Shown in pieces: positions 31,141-39,742 of a stretch of 64,000 nt of DNA. A program made the translations under genes and the position numbers. This DNA comes from Glaciihabitans sp. dw_435. Lineage in GTDB: Bacteria > Actinomycetota > Actinomycetes > Actinomycetales > Microbacteriaceae. The stretch lies in the NCBI RefSeq assembly GCF_018449675.1, contig NZ_JAAVUZ010000004.1, forward strand, positions 1-64,000, in the 5' to 3' direction. Numbering within the stretch: the stretch's first letter is position 1; every line of letters begins with the position of its first letter. The notes beneath the pieces were generated by a model that was not told where the DNA came from, did not search any database, and worked only from the letters and a program-made list of their open reading frames with translations.

Positions 31141-31758
31141 ATGGATGTACCGACGCGGCTTGCCCCGCTCCGTGCCGAGTTCGAGTGGGCAAGCGAGAGG
31201 CTGCTGCAGCGGATGACCGGCCCCTCCGGTAACAGCGGAGACGGGGCATCCATCCCGGTCCCGCCCATGACCGACGACGAGTATCTCTGGGAGCCGGTCG
31301 ACGGCTGCTGGTCACTGCGCCGTCGCGACGGAGAGTGGGGTCGGGGAGCGGTCGTGCTCGTGGGATCCGGCGAGTGGGGTCGCGACGGTGCGCCCAGTGC
31401 ACCGTGGCCGCCACCGTTCACGACGATCGCGTGGCGCCTCAGCCATCTGAGCGACATGCTGGCTGGTCGCGGCGACCACAGCGGCGGGACGCACACCTTC
31501 GACCGCGCCAGCTACGCGTTCCGGGGCGACGCTGCCGGTGGCATCGCTTCGTTCGTTGAGGGCGTGGACGCGTGGCGTGAGGCGCTGCTGAGAGCGGATG
31601 ACGCGGCGCTCGACACCGTCGGATACAGCACCTATCCCTACGGCAGTGACGCCGAAGAGGTGTTCCTGGACGTCGTCTGGTGGGTCAATCAGGAGGTTCT
31701 GCACCACGGGGCGGAGATCGCGCTGCTGCGGGACCTGTACCGGGACATGCACCGCTGA
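31141..31758 (+). CDS. DinB superfamily protein
   Basis: 205 residues with the DinB-like four-helix layout: RLSHLSDMLAGRG carries the first metal-binding histidine region and WWVNQEVLHHGAEIALLRDLYR the C-terminal His pair; YLWEPVDGCWSLRRRDGEW is a typical N-terminal hairpin. Members include mycothiol-, bacillithiol- or glutathione-dependent transferases and many uncharacterised proteins; mycothiol dependence here is only a guess from the actinobacterial host. Probably cytosolic and leaderless. Confidence 0.85.
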   Translation: MDVPTRLAPLRAEFEWASERLLQRMTGPSGNSGDGASIPVPPMTDDEYLWEPVDGCWSLRRRDGEWGRGAVVLVGSGEWGRDGAPSAPWPPPFTTIAWRLSHLSDMLAGRGDHSGGTHTFDRASYAFRGDAAGGIASFVEGVDAWREALLRADDAALDTVGYSTYPYGSDAEEVFLDVVWWVNQEVLHHGAEIALLRDLYRDMHR

Positions 31759-31789
31759 CGTCCGGCGCACCGCACGGGTGCGAGGTCGT

Positions 31790-33733
31790 CTACGCCCCGA
31801 CGCTTGCGCCGAGAGTTCGGGCGATGCGGTCCCACCAGGTCGCAGAGCCCACGCGGTGCGCGGCAGCCGTGGCGGCGCCGTTCTCGCGGATTGATGCCCG
31901 GTCGTTCCACACACGCTGCGCGAGGGCGGGGCCCGCACCAGCGATGAGGTCGGCGATGGGCAGCACGGCGTTCTGGCCGTAGTTGCCCAGCGCCCCCGTC
32001 AGCTTGGTGGTGGTGTAGTCGTCGACCGCGATGCCGATGGTCGGGACACCGGCGGAGACGGCGAACACGGCGGGGTGGTAGCGACTGCTGACCGACAGGG
32101 CGGCACCCCGGGCCAGCTGGGCCGCGGTGACCGAGTCGGTGGTCGCGAAGATGGCGGCGCGGTCGGATGTCATCCTCGCCATGATCCGGTTGTGCACGAC
32201 GGTGTCGCCGTGGGCGACGTCGGAACGCGTTGATCCGAAGTGCGCGAAGAACCTGATGTCGAGATTGAAGTCGGTCGCGATGCCATCGAGCAACTCCGCC
32301 ATGCGCTGGTCGAAGAGCTCGGGGTCGATGCCGCCCAGGTGGGCCGCCATCGTGACCACACAGTAGGGGACATCGGGCAGGGTCGTGCTGACTGGCGCGT
32401 CGATGCCCAGGAAGCTCGCGTCATCCACCGTCTTGTTAATCAGCGCGGGGGAGACGCCGAGCCGCGCAGAATAGTCGTAGGAGGGCTGCTCGCGGAGCCC
32501 GACCAGCGTCGCGGAGTTGAGCATTGCGGCGACAATGGTTTCGTCCTCGGGCGTGAGGAACGGACCGATGGTCTGGCCGCTGATCACGACGGGCTTGTCG
32601 AAGATTCGCGCGATCTGGGTGAGCGTCGCGCGCTCGAAGATGTGGGTCGGCCAGGTGGAGGCGATGTTGCCGCCGCCCGCGACCGCGACCCCGTCGGACT
32701 CGCGGATCGCGTCGATCACGGCGTGGGCCGGGTCATCCGCTGCCAGCAAGTCGCGTTCTCCCTTGGCCGTGCGGATCACGAGGCGCATGCGTTCCTCGGC
32801 CGGTTCGCGCGAGCGCTCCGGGTCGGTGAAGAAGCCGATGCGGTCGATGGACGAGATGCCGTAACGCTCGGCGCTCTCGAACGGGTGCGAGGAGATGCCG
32901 ATGATGGTGGTCACGCCGCGCTGGCGCAGCTGCGTGATCATCTCGTGGAACATCGCCTCATCGCCGATGTGCACGATGTCATCGGCGACACCAATGTCAC
33001 CGATCGCGACGATGTGGCGGGGAGCGGTATCCCCTGGTGCGGGGAAGAGGAACTCGCGCATGGCATCGGCGTCGAGCCCGGCGGCACGGTACTGGTCCAT
33101 GAGGGCGGCATTCGCGTCGTACTGGTCGCCCTCGCGGGCCTGTGGCTCGTGGTGCAACGCGAAAACGCTGCCAACGTGACGGCGCGGCTCCTCGCCCAGC
33201 AGGGTGGTGTGGGCGACATTCCATGCGGCGTCTTCGAACCCCCAGCCGCGGAAGCGTTCGTCCTGCCCACCATGGCTCCACCAAGTGGCAGGGGTGGTCA
33301 CGTACACGCCCGAGCAGGCGCCGCGCACGAGCTCGAACTCGCAGTCGGCGAGGTCGGTGCCGGCGGCGTATTGCGCGGTACCAGCAGCCCCCAGCCAGTG
33401 GTATTCCGTGTACGGGAGGTGGACCACGCCCGATGTTGCCGCCGCCGCGATCGCCTCGCGCAGGGGCCCAATCTGCGGGATGGTGTCGGCATCGTTGATG
33501 ACGACGACCTCGCCCGGGTTGTCGATGGAGCGGATGCCGATGTTGCGGCACTGCGCGAGATTGAAGACCTCGTCCGCCGAGTCGATGGTGCGGATTTCCA
33601 CCTCACTGAAATTGCTTCGGTACCACTGCACAGTGGCGTCGAAGGCGGCTTGGCGCGAGGGCTGGGCGCGCCAGGGAATTACAACAGTGAGCACAGGAAA
33701 CCAATCGGGAACAGTGCCCGAACGGGCACACAA
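31790..33733 (-). CDS. Glycosyltransferase fused to polysaccharide pyruvyltransferase domain
   Basis: 647 residues with two enzyme modules. Residues about 13-225 form a GT-A type glycosyltransferase: VLTVVIPWR first strand, VVVINDADTIPQIG with the metal-binding acidic motif, and GWGFEDAAWN as in galactosyltransferase C-domains. Residues about 240-610 match polysaccharide pyruvyltransferases: IGDIGVADDIVHIGDEAMF, GVAVAGGGNIASTWPTHIFE, PVVISGQTIGPFLTPED, VSSRYHPAVFAVSAGVPTIGI. It may thus add a sugar and a ketal pyruvate to a surface glycan. It stands alone, outside any recognisable polysaccharide cluster. The TTG at 33733 lies eight bases after TACGCT; a GTG at 33697 would give a start directly at the first strand. 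Confidence 0.85.
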   Translation of the reverse strand: MCARSGTVPDWFPVLTVVIPWRAQPSRQAAFDATVQWYRSNFSEVEIRTIDSADEVFNLAQCRNIGIRSIDNPGEVVVINDADTIPQIGPLREAIAAAATSGVVHLPYTEYHWLGAAGTAQYAAGTDLADCEFELVRGACSGVYVTTPATWWSHGGQDERFRGWGFEDAAWNVAHTTLLGEEPRRHVGSVFALHHEPQAREGDQYDANAALMDQYRAAGLDADAMREFLFPAPGDTAPRHIVAIGDIGVADDIVHIGDEAMFHEMITQLRQRGVTTIIGISSHPFESAERYGISSIDRIGFFTDPERSREPAEERMRLVIRTAKGERDLLAADDPAHAVIDAIRESDGVAVAGGGNIASTWPTHIFERATLTQIARIFDKPVVISGQTIGPFLTPEDETIVAAMLNSATLVGLREQPSYDYSARLGVSPALINKTVDDASFLGIDAPVSTTLPDVPYCVVTMAAHLGGIDPELFDQRMAELLDGIATDFNLDIRFFAHFGSTRSDVAHGDTVVHNRIMARMTSDRAAIFATTDSVTAAQLARGAALSVSSRYHPAVFAVSAGVPTIGIAVDDYTTTKLTGALGNYGQNAVLPIADLIAGAGPALAQRVWNDRASIRENGAATAAAHRVGSATWWDRIARTLGASVGA

Positions 33734-33763
33734 ACATCAGTAGCGTACCTGCGTTCCGCACCC

Positions 33764-34570
33764 CTAATTCGCCGAGATGCGCTCCCGCAGAAACTCGACA
33801 ACGCGCTGCCGGGCGGCGAGGGCAGGATGCCCCGGTTCCTCCCGGACTTCGTTGGTCAGCACTGAGTGTGCAGTCTTCGCAAAACCGCCCGGATTCCCCG
33901 GCGATGAGTCAAGTTCGATGACCTCAAACGCGTCGCCCAACCGCGTCTTGAGGGAGTCGAATCGCAGCCGCGGGCTCGACGCATCCTCGCTGAAGCGCAT
34001 TCCCAGCACGCACAAGCCATCGTCCCGCGTGCGTTCGGCGATGCGATCGAGCTCCGCGGTGGTAACACCCGCGTCGATCTGGCGCGCGCGTCCGAGCGGG
34101 AATGGCACGGAAGGCTGGCTCATTACCGGTGCGAGCACGGCGTCGTCCACCGCGGTCGCCAGGGCGAATCCGCCCGTGAAACACATGCCGATCACACCGA
34201 CACCGGGACCGGGAGTTCGCGCGGCAAGGTCCGCCGCCACCGCCCGCAGGTAGTCAGTGATGGGACGGTGGGCGTTCGCGGTAAAGGCGCGGAATTCGGA
34301 TGACACGCAGAGCCTGGAGAGAACCCGCACCGTGTAGCCAACTGAGGCCGCCTGTCCCGGCACACCGAACGGCGAGGGGATGACGACAGTGAATCCCTCG
34401 GCAACGAGGTGATCGGCGAGGCCCAGCACGGCGGGGGTAATCCCCGGCACCTCGGGGATCAGCACGACCCCGGGCCCGCTGCCCTTCTCGAAGCAGTCAT
34501 AGGTGAGGCCCGCCCCGGTAAACGGCGATGCCACCCAGCCGGTCAGGTCACTCGTGGGTGCGCCGCTCAC
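33764..34570 (-). CDS. Dienelactone hydrolase family protein
   Basis: 268-residue alpha/beta hydrolase of the dienelactone hydrolase type, with a cysteine nucleophile in GVIGMCFTGGFALATA, GPGVVLIPEVPGITP early strand and a C-terminal histidine in EEPGHPALAARQRVV. Cytosolic. The GTG start has gggagag six bases upstream. On this strand TAGGGT lies 20 bases before the GTG, and a five-codon frame (MGETR) starting six bases after it ends in GTGA at this start; that may be chance. It lies 30 bases upstream of the glycosyltransferase fusion gene's neighbour start on the same strand but no functional link is evident. Confidence 0.87.
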   Translation of the reverse strand: MSGAPTSDLTGWVASPFTGAGLTYDCFEKGSGPGVVLIPEVPGITPAVLGLADHLVAEGFTVVIPSPFGVPGQAASVGYTVRVLSRLCVSSEFRAFTANAHRPITDYLRAVAADLAARTPGPGVGVIGMCFTGGFALATAVDDAVLAPVMSQPSVPFPLGRARQIDAGVTTAELDRIAERTRDDGLCVLGMRFSEDASSPRLRFDSLKTRLGDAFEVIELDSSPGNPGGFAKTAHSVLTNEVREEPGHPALAARQRVVEFLRERISAN

Positions 34571-34650
34571 CGTGTCTCTCCCATGGGCTCACCCTACTCA
34601 CCAGCGCCCGGGTCGACCGCACTGCGGCCGCGAGTGTGACAATTTCTCTT

Positions 34651-34677
34651 TTGACGACAGCCGACCTCACCTAGGCT
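34651..34677 (+). promoter_or_regulatory. Putative promoter of the ABC transporter operon
   Basis: TTGACG (34651-34656) and TAGGCT (34672-34677) with a 15-base spacer (16 if read as TTTGAC) form the clearest -35/-10 pair in the window. The start point would fall near 34684, leaving a leader of about 68 bases before the ATP-binding gene. Confidence 0.5.
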
Positions 34678-34752
34678 GGAAGGAATGGGCAACGGTCGCT
34701 CACCCGACTGGTCGCCCTTTTTCTTGGCTCACCAGCGACCGAAAGCAGGCCC

Positions 34753-35526
34753 ATGCCCGAGTCCGTGTCACTACCCCCGGCCCTCGAAATTCGTGGCCTC
34801 GTTCGTCGGTTCGGCGAGAAAGTCGCGGTCGACAATCTCAGTCTTGTCGTGCCGTCCGGCTCGTTTTATGGCCTCGTCGGGCCGAATGGTGCCGGCAAGA
34901 CCACAACCCTCTCGATGGCGACCGGACTGCTGCGACCGGACGCCGGAGACATCTCCATCCACGGCGTGGACGTCTGGCACAACCTGCTGCAGGCCAAGCG
35001 ACTCGTGGGGGTGCTCAGCGATGGAGTTCGTCTCTTCGACCGCCTGACGGGCACACAACTGGTGACCTATGCCGGACTGCTCAGCGGAATGAGCCGGGAG
35101 GTCGTCGCCGAACGCACGGCGGACCTGCTGCAGGTGCTCGACCTGGAGAGCGCGGGAGGAACCCTCGTCGTGGACTACTCCGCCGGCATGACAAAGAAGA
35201 TCGCTCTCGCGTGTGCACTCATCCACGCGCCGCGCCTGCTGGTGCTCGACGAGCCGTTCGAGTCGGTCGACCCCGTGTCATCCGCCAATATTCGCGACAT
35301 TCTCGACGGGTTTGTCGCCTCCGGCGGCACCGTCATCGTGTCGAGCCACGCCATGGACCTGGTGCAGCGCATGTGTGACCACGTCGCCGTCATCGCGCAG
35401 GGGCGCGTGCTGGCATCCGGCACCACCGACGAGGTGCGGGATGGCTCCACCCTCGAGGACCGCTTTGTCGAGCTCGTCGGGGGACGCCGCCAGGGGAAGG
35501 GGCCGGAATGGTTGCGCATCTCGTAA
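34753..35526 (+). CDS. ABC transporter ATP-binding protein
   Basis: 257 residues, a complete nucleotide-binding domain: Walker A GPNGAGKTTTL, signature YSAGMTKKIALACALIHAP (a common exporter variant of LSGGQ), Walker B RLLVLDEPFESVD and the switch histidine in VIVSSHAMDLVQ. It works at the inner face of the membrane with the permease encoded by the next gene, whose ATG lies 19 bases inside this gene. Likely an exporter; substrate unknown. Confidence 0.93.
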   Translation: MPESVSLPPALEIRGLVRRFGEKVAVDNLSLVVPSGSFYGLVGPNGAGKTTTLSMATGLLRPDAGDISIHGVDVWHNLLQAKRLVGVLSDGVRLFDRLTGTQLVTYAGLLSGMSREVVAERTADLLQVLDLESAGGTLVVDYSAGMTKKIALACALIHAPRLLVLDEPFESVDPVSSANIRDILDGFVASGGTVIVSSHAMDLVQRMCDHVAVIAQGRVLASGTTDEVRDGSTLEDRFVELVGGRRQGKGPEWLRIS

Positions 35527-37079
35527 GGCTGCGCTTTCTGATCCTCGCGAACTCGCTGAAGAAGAGCCCGTGGCAGATCGTCGCCGTTGTCATCGGTGCT
35601 CTCTACGGACTGGGGATTCTCGCGGCCGTGGTGGCCGGGCTGGTGGCCCTCAGCTTTGGCTCCCTCGAGGTCGCCCGCACCGTCGTCACCCTGGGCGGGG
35701 CGGCGGTCATCCTGGGGTGGTGGCTGATCCCGATCGTCACGGCGGGGATCGACCAGACCGTCGACACGGCCCGGCTGGTGACATTTCCCATACCGCTCAA
35801 CACGCTCGTCGTGGGCCTCACGGTCAGCGGTGTCCTCGGCGTGCCCGGCATCGTCACTTCCGTCGCGTCACTCGCGACCATCGTGACGTGGCGCAACTCC
35901 GCTCCCGCCGCCATCGCCGCCCTCATCTGCGCGGCCATCGCGGTGCTCACCTGTGTCATCGGGTCCCGGCTCGTCGCCGCTCTCGCCACGAACCTCGGCT
36001 CCGGCCGACGCTTCCGTGAGGCGAAGGGCGTGCTGATCTTCATTCCGCTCATTTTGCTCGGCCCCATCCTCATCGGGTTGAGCTCGGTCCTGTCATCCGC
36101 GGCCGACGCCCTTCCCGACATCGCCACCGTCATTGGCTGGACGCCCCTCGGCGCGATCTGGGCCGTCCCCGCCAGCATTGCCGAGGGGAGCTACGGTGCT
36201 GCCGTGGTGCAGTTCCTCATCGGCATCGTGACGGTCGGCATCCTTGCGGTGCTGTGGCGGATGTCCCTGGCCCGCGCTCTCGAAACGCCCCCGCACTCCG
36301 CGGCGGTGAAGGCAGGGGTGCGCACCATCGGGCTGTTCGGCGTCTTCCCGGCGACCCCGTGGGGAGCCGTTGCCGCCCGTGCGCTCACCTACTGGCTGCG
36401 GGACCCACGCTATGCGCAGTCGCTCATCATCGTGCCGGTGTTGCCGCTTTTGTTGTTCTTCTACTCCGGTAGCTTTGGCTCGAATGCACTGCTCAACGCG
36501 ACGGGGCCGATCGTCGCCCTGTTGCTCGCCCTGTCGATTTACACGGACGTGTCGTACGACAACACGGCGTACGCGCTGCACCTGGAAAAGGGTGTGAGCG
36601 GCGTCGCCGACCGGCTGGGCCGGGTGGTCGCCCTCACGGTGTTCGGCCTCCCGATCACCCTCATCCTGTGCATCGCCTCGGTCTGGTTCACCGACGCGTG
36701 GCGCATCCTGCCGGGGTTGCTCGGGGTCTCGGTCGGAACCTTCCTCAGCGGGCTCGCCCTGTCGTCGGTGATCTCCGGACGCCTGGTGTTCGCCGTGCCC
36801 GCCCCGGGTGAGAGTCCGTTCAAGGCACGGCCCGGGGGCGGGTTCACCCTCGCGCTGACGACCTTCGCGACGTGGGGCGGGCTCGCCGTGCTTGCCCTCC
36901 CCGAGGTGGTGCTGGCCGTCATCGGTTTCGTGACGGGAAACGCGCTGTTCGGGTGGCTCGCGCTACTCGTGGGCGCGGTGTTTGGGGGCGCCCTGCTTGT
37001 CATTGGTATTCGCTGGGGCGGCGCTATTCTCGACCGCCGCGGGCCGGAGCTCCTCGCCCAGCTGCAGGCTCAGAAGTAG
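35508..37079 (+). CDS. ABC-2 type transporter permease
   Basis: 523-residue polytopic membrane protein with about ten to twelve hydrophobic segments (for example IVAVVIGALYGLGILAAVVA, ATIVTWRNSAPAAIAALICA, VVALTVFGLPITLILCIASV, LFGWLALLVGAVFGGALLVI). Partner of the ATP-binding protein just upstream, with overlapping frames. The C-terminus is short and charged (ELLAQLQAQK). Its last 117 bases overlap the convergent SGNH hydrolase gene. Confidence 0.88.
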   Translation: MVAHLVRLRFLILANSLKKSPWQIVAVVIGALYGLGILAAVVAGLVALSFGSLEVARTVVTLGGAAVILGWWLIPIVTAGIDQTVDTARLVTFPIPLNTLVVGLTVSGVLGVPGIVTSVASLATIVTWRNSAPAAIAALICAAIAVLTCVIGSRLVAALATNLGSGRRFREAKGVLIFIPLILLGPILIGLSSVLSSAADALPDIATVIGWTPLGAIWAVPASIAEGSYGAAVVQFLIGIVTVGILAVLWRMSLARALETPPHSAAVKAGVRTIGLFGVFPATPWGAVAARALTYWLRDPRYAQSLIIVPVLPLLLFFYSGSFGSNALLNATGPIVALLLALSIYTDVSYDNTAYALHLEKGVSGVADRLGRVVALTVFGLPITLILCIASVWFTDAWRILPGLLGVSVGTFLSGLALSSVISGRLVFAVPAPGESPFKARPGGGFTLALTTFATWGGLAVLALPEVVLAVIGFVTGNALFGWLALLVGAVFGGALLVIGIRWGGAILDRRGPELLAQLQAQK

Positions 37080-37823
37080 GCGGGCGGTGAACGCGTCGTC
37101 GGCGGCGAGAGTCTCGACGGCGGCGCGCGCCCAGACCGCATACATGTGGGCGTACGACGTCTCGCGGGACTCCGGTACCCAGAGCTTTTGTCTCAGTTCC
37201 TGGGGAAACCGCACCGTCAGGGTCTGAGGCCGGTCGGCGACGATACGCCGTGTTGCGGCGTTGAACATGCGCGCCTGGTGTCCGGCGGCGAGGCGTGCCA
37301 TCGGAGAAATGCTGCCCGCGTTGTCCATGGGCGGGATCTCGGTGAGGAGGATCCGGGCTCGCGCGGGGACCACGGCCAGCAGGCCGTCCACCAACTCGGT
37401 CATGTGCTGGGTCCACGATGCGCGCTTCGTCAACATGAGCGTGTCGGTGATGCCGAGCATCACGATCACGACGTTGGCATCGGCCAGGGAGGCGACATTC
37501 TCCGTGACGAAGGCGGGAGCTCCGGCGATGCGATGTCCGGGAACAGGGGCCGCGGACCAGTAGGCGCCGCGCCGCACACTGGCCGCGCGCTTGCGGGAGA
37601 ACTGGCCGACAAACCCCAGCTCGTGGGTGAGCACGCCGAGGCCGACCGCATTGGATTCGCCGAACACAAACACGCGCTCCGGGTCCAGGCCGTCCACGAT
37701 TCCGACGCTGGCGTCGGCGGGAAAGATGTCACCGGACCGGTCGGTGCGCCGGAAAATGAATTCGATGAGGCCTGTCAGGCGTGCGGCGTTTCGGGCTACC
37801 GTGCGCGGTGTGGCGAGAGCCAT
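36963..37823 (-). CDS. SGNH/GDSL-type hydrolase-like protein
   Basis: 286 residues. VFVFGESNAVGLGVL resembles block I (GESN with the serine nucleophile), VVIVMLGITDTLMLTK block III (GxxD in place of GxND) and SYAHMYAVWA may carry the histidine. An esterase or acetyl-transfer role is possible but substrate is unknown. No cleavable signal peptide, since the N-terminus is basic (ATPRTVARNAARL). The C-terminal 39 residues are encoded opposite the end of the ABC permease gene; the tail (AAPANTNDKQGAPKHRAHE) looks unstructured and may simply run on to the first stop. Confidence 0.78.
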   Translation of the reverse strand: MALATPRTVARNAARLTGLIEFIFRRTDRSGDIFPADASVGIVDGLDPERVFVFGESNAVGLGVLTHELGFVGQFSRKRAASVRRGAYWSAAPVPGHRIAGAPAFVTENVASLADANVVIVMLGITDTLMLTKRASWTQHMTELVDGLLAVVPARARILLTEIPPMDNAGSISPMARLAAGHQARMFNAATRRIVADRPQTLTVRFPQELRQKLWVPESRETSYAHMYAVWARAAVETLAADDAFTARLLLSLQLGEELRPAAVENSAAPANTNDKQGAPKHRAHE

Positions 37824-37935
37824 GCGGGTGCGACCATCCTGCTGCGAGAGGGCGCCACGGGTGCGGCGAGAGCAGCGTTCGTTCCGAACCTACGCACCGG
37901 TCGGCAAAACCCCTGACCCTAGCCAAGAAACGAAA

Positions 37936-37967
37936 TGTGTGCTGCACCGACCGGGGTGCAGCACACA
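37936..37967 (-). terminator. Rho-independent terminator of the SDR gene
   Basis: 13-bp perfect inverted repeat (37936-37948 and 37955-37967) located 21 bases past the SDR stop. On the minus strand it is followed by a T-rich run (atttcgtttctt), as expected for a terminator reading leftwards. Confidence 0.82.
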
Positions 37968-37988
37968 CGTCGTTGGGGAGGGTGAGGA

Positions 37989-38789
37989 TCAGATGGTGGC
38001 GACGGATCCCGAGTCCACGCGGTAGTTGGATCCGTTGACGAAGCTGGCGGCCTCCGAGCAGAGGAACGCGATGACGTTGGCAACCTCGTCGGGCTCGCCG
38101 CGTCGCTTCAGTTCCATGTAGGGGCGTTCCTCGTCGAGGAAGCTTTCGATCGCGTCATCCACGCTCGTTCCCAGCTTGTCGGCACGCTTCTCCATCATCG
38201 CGTCCGTCATGGGTGTGTGGATGAAGGCGGGCGACACCGCGTTCACGAGCAGGCCCTCCTTCGCGTAGCTGCGCGAGAGGCCCTTCATCAGGGCGAGAAC
38301 GCCTGCCTTGGCGGAGCAGTAGGGAATCTCGTCGTCGTACGGCTGCACGGCGTCCTCTGAGGCGACGAACACGATGCGGCCCCAGCCGCCCGTGCGCAGC
38401 GAGGGGAGGAAGGCGCTGACCAGGCGGACCGGGCCCAGCAGGTCGACCTCGATGGTGTTCGTCCAGCCCGCGTCATCGATCTCGTGGAAGAGTCCCTGCG
38501 CACCGGTGATGCCGGCCGACTGCACGAGGATGTCGATGTCGCCGACGGCGGCGACGGTCTTCTCGTGCATGGCCGCGATCGAGTCGACCTGGGTGATGTC
38601 GGCGGCGAACGCGAACAGCTTTCCCTCCGCGGCATCGAGCTTGGCGGCCGCGGCGTCGAGAGAGTCCTGGTCCTTGTCGGTGATCACGACGGTGGCGCCC
38701 TCGGCCAGCAGAAGACGGGCGGTTTCCCAGCCGATGCCCGAGTCCGCGCCGCTGATGAGAGCCTTCTTGCCGACGATTCCGAGATCCAT
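37989..38789 (-). CDS. SDR family oxidoreductase
   Basis: Short-chain dehydrogenase/reductase of 266 residues, NAD(P)-dependent. Cofactor loop ALISGADSGIGWETA, acidic residue after the second strand (VVITDKDQ, suggesting preference for NAD), VQSAGITG in place of NNAG, catalytic Ser in FVASEDAVQ and YxxxK in PYCSAKAGVL. C-terminal SFVNGSNYRVDSG is the usual end. The ATG at 38789 has aaagg at correct spacing; in-frame upstream ATGs lack one. Divergent from the SMP-30 gene, so both could respond to the same sugar signal. Confidence 0.9.
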   Translation of the reverse strand: MDLGIVGKKALISGADSGIGWETARLLLAEGATVVITDKDQDSLDAAAAKLDAAEGKLFAFAADITQVDSIAAMHEKTVAAVGDIDILVQSAGITGAQGLFHEIDDAGWTNTIEVDLLGPVRLVSAFLPSLRTGGWGRIVFVASEDAVQPYDDEIPYCSAKAGVLALMKGLSRSYAKEGLLVNAVSPAFIHTPMTDAMMEKRADKLGTSVDDAIESFLDEERPYMELKRRGEPDEVANVIAFLCSEAASFVNGSNYRVDSGSVATI

Positions 38790-38851
38790 AATCTGCCTTT
38801 CCATAACTGTCTTCGTGACACTGCGCCCAGAGAACGGGGGCTCAACGAACG

Positions 38852-38857
38852 TAAGCT
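38852..38857 (+). promoter_or_regulatory. Putative -10 box of leaderless SMP-30 gene
   Basis: TAAGCT followed by six bases (gtttgg) and the ATG at 38864. No Shine-Dalgarno. Confidence 0.55.
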
Positions 38858-38863
38858 GTTTGG

Positions 38864-39742
38864 ATGTCTGTTGTGCGGGGGTTGCCCCGGGTGTTTCGAG
38901 ATGCAAGGGCCATTCTGGGCGAGAGCATCGTGTGGTCACCGGGTGGCGACGTGCTCTGGTGCGACATCACCGCGGGGCTGCTGCACCGCTCGCCGTTCGC
39001 CGGTGCTGACGATGGTTCGGCCGACACCGTGCTGTCGCTCCCGGCGCCCCTCGCGTCCTTTGCGCCGGCGACAACGGGCGGTTTTGTGGCAAGTCTCGGG
39101 GATCGGATCGTGCGAGCGGATGACTCGGGCGAGGTCACCACTCTCGCGCCCATCGAGCACGTGCGCGACGGTCTGCGTCTCAACGAGGGCAAGTGTGACC
39201 CGTTCGGACGCTGGATCACCGGCTCGATGAATCTCACCTCGGACGATCCCGACGGGGCGATCTACTCACTGGCCGACGGGGACGACGCCGCACGCGTTCT
39301 CGTGGGTGGCTTCGGCGTGGCCAACGGGTTCGAGTGGAGCCTGAACGACGACGAGATGTACTTCACCGACACGTCCGTGGAGACCATCTACCGTGCGCCC
39401 TACTCCGCCTCGGGCGTGCTCGGCCCGGTGAGCGTGTTCCACGCGGGAGAGTCGCACGACGGACTGACCATCGACGCCGAGGGATACCTCTGGGGCGGCA
39501 TCTACGGTGGTGGCAGGGTGATCAGGTACGCTCCCGACGGAACGCAGGATCTGGTGGTCGACCTTCCCGCGCCCAACATCACGTCCGTTGCCTTTGGGGG
39601 TCCCGATATGTCCACGCTGTTCATCGCGTCCGCTCGCGAGAATCTCGACGAGGAACAGCTGGTGGATCATCCGCTGTCCGGCGCCATCTTCGCGATCGAC
39701 ACCTCCACCCACGGCCGTCCAGCACGAACGTTCGGCGCGTGA
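38864..39742 (+). CDS. SMP-30/gluconolactonase/LRE family protein
   Basis: 292-residue six-bladed beta-propeller lactonase-type protein. ILGESIVWSPGGDVLWCDI has the metal-binding Glu, GLRLNEGKCDPFGRWITGSM the Asn, VANGFEWSLND the second Asn and SHDGLTIDAEGYLWGG the catalytic Asp region. It likely hydrolyses a sugar lactone in the cytosol. Its stop overlaps the GTG of the GH15 gene (GTGA). With the divergent SDR it could form a sugar oxidation route (dehydrogenase then lactonase), which is inference. Confidence 0.9.
   Translation: MSVVRGLPRVFRDARAILGESIVWSPGGDVLWCDITAGLLHRSPFAGADDGSADTVLSLPAPLASFAPATTGGFVASLGDRIVRADDSGEVTTLAPIEHVRDGLRLNEGKCDPFGRWITGSMNLTSDDPDGAIYSLADGDDAARVLVGGFGVANGFEWSLNDDEMYFTDTSVETIYRAPYSASGVLGPVSVFHAGESHDGLTIDAEGYLWGGIYGGGRVIRYAPDGTQDLVVDLPAPNITSVAFGGPDMSTLFIASARENLDEEQLVDHPLSGAIFAIDTSTHGRPARTFGA

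Noticed and set aside
34571-34590. Five-codon leader frame (MGETR) before the dienelactone hydrolase gene
   Set aside because: The stretch also contains the Shine-Dalgarno of the gene, so an untranslated leader explains it. The codons show no attenuation-like pattern.
34685-35047. 120-codon frame starting seven bases after TAGGCT, overlapping the ABC ATPase start
   Set aside because: It is out of frame with the ATPase, has no recognisable domain, and most of it lies under a conserved Walker A region. The promoter is better read as serving the ATPase with a 68-base leader.
34753-37079. Defence or toxin-export island around the ABC genes
   Set aside because: The neighbours are housekeeping-like hydrolases and dehydrogenases, with no mobile-element genes, immunity genes or composition shift. 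An ordinary exporter pair is the simplest reading.
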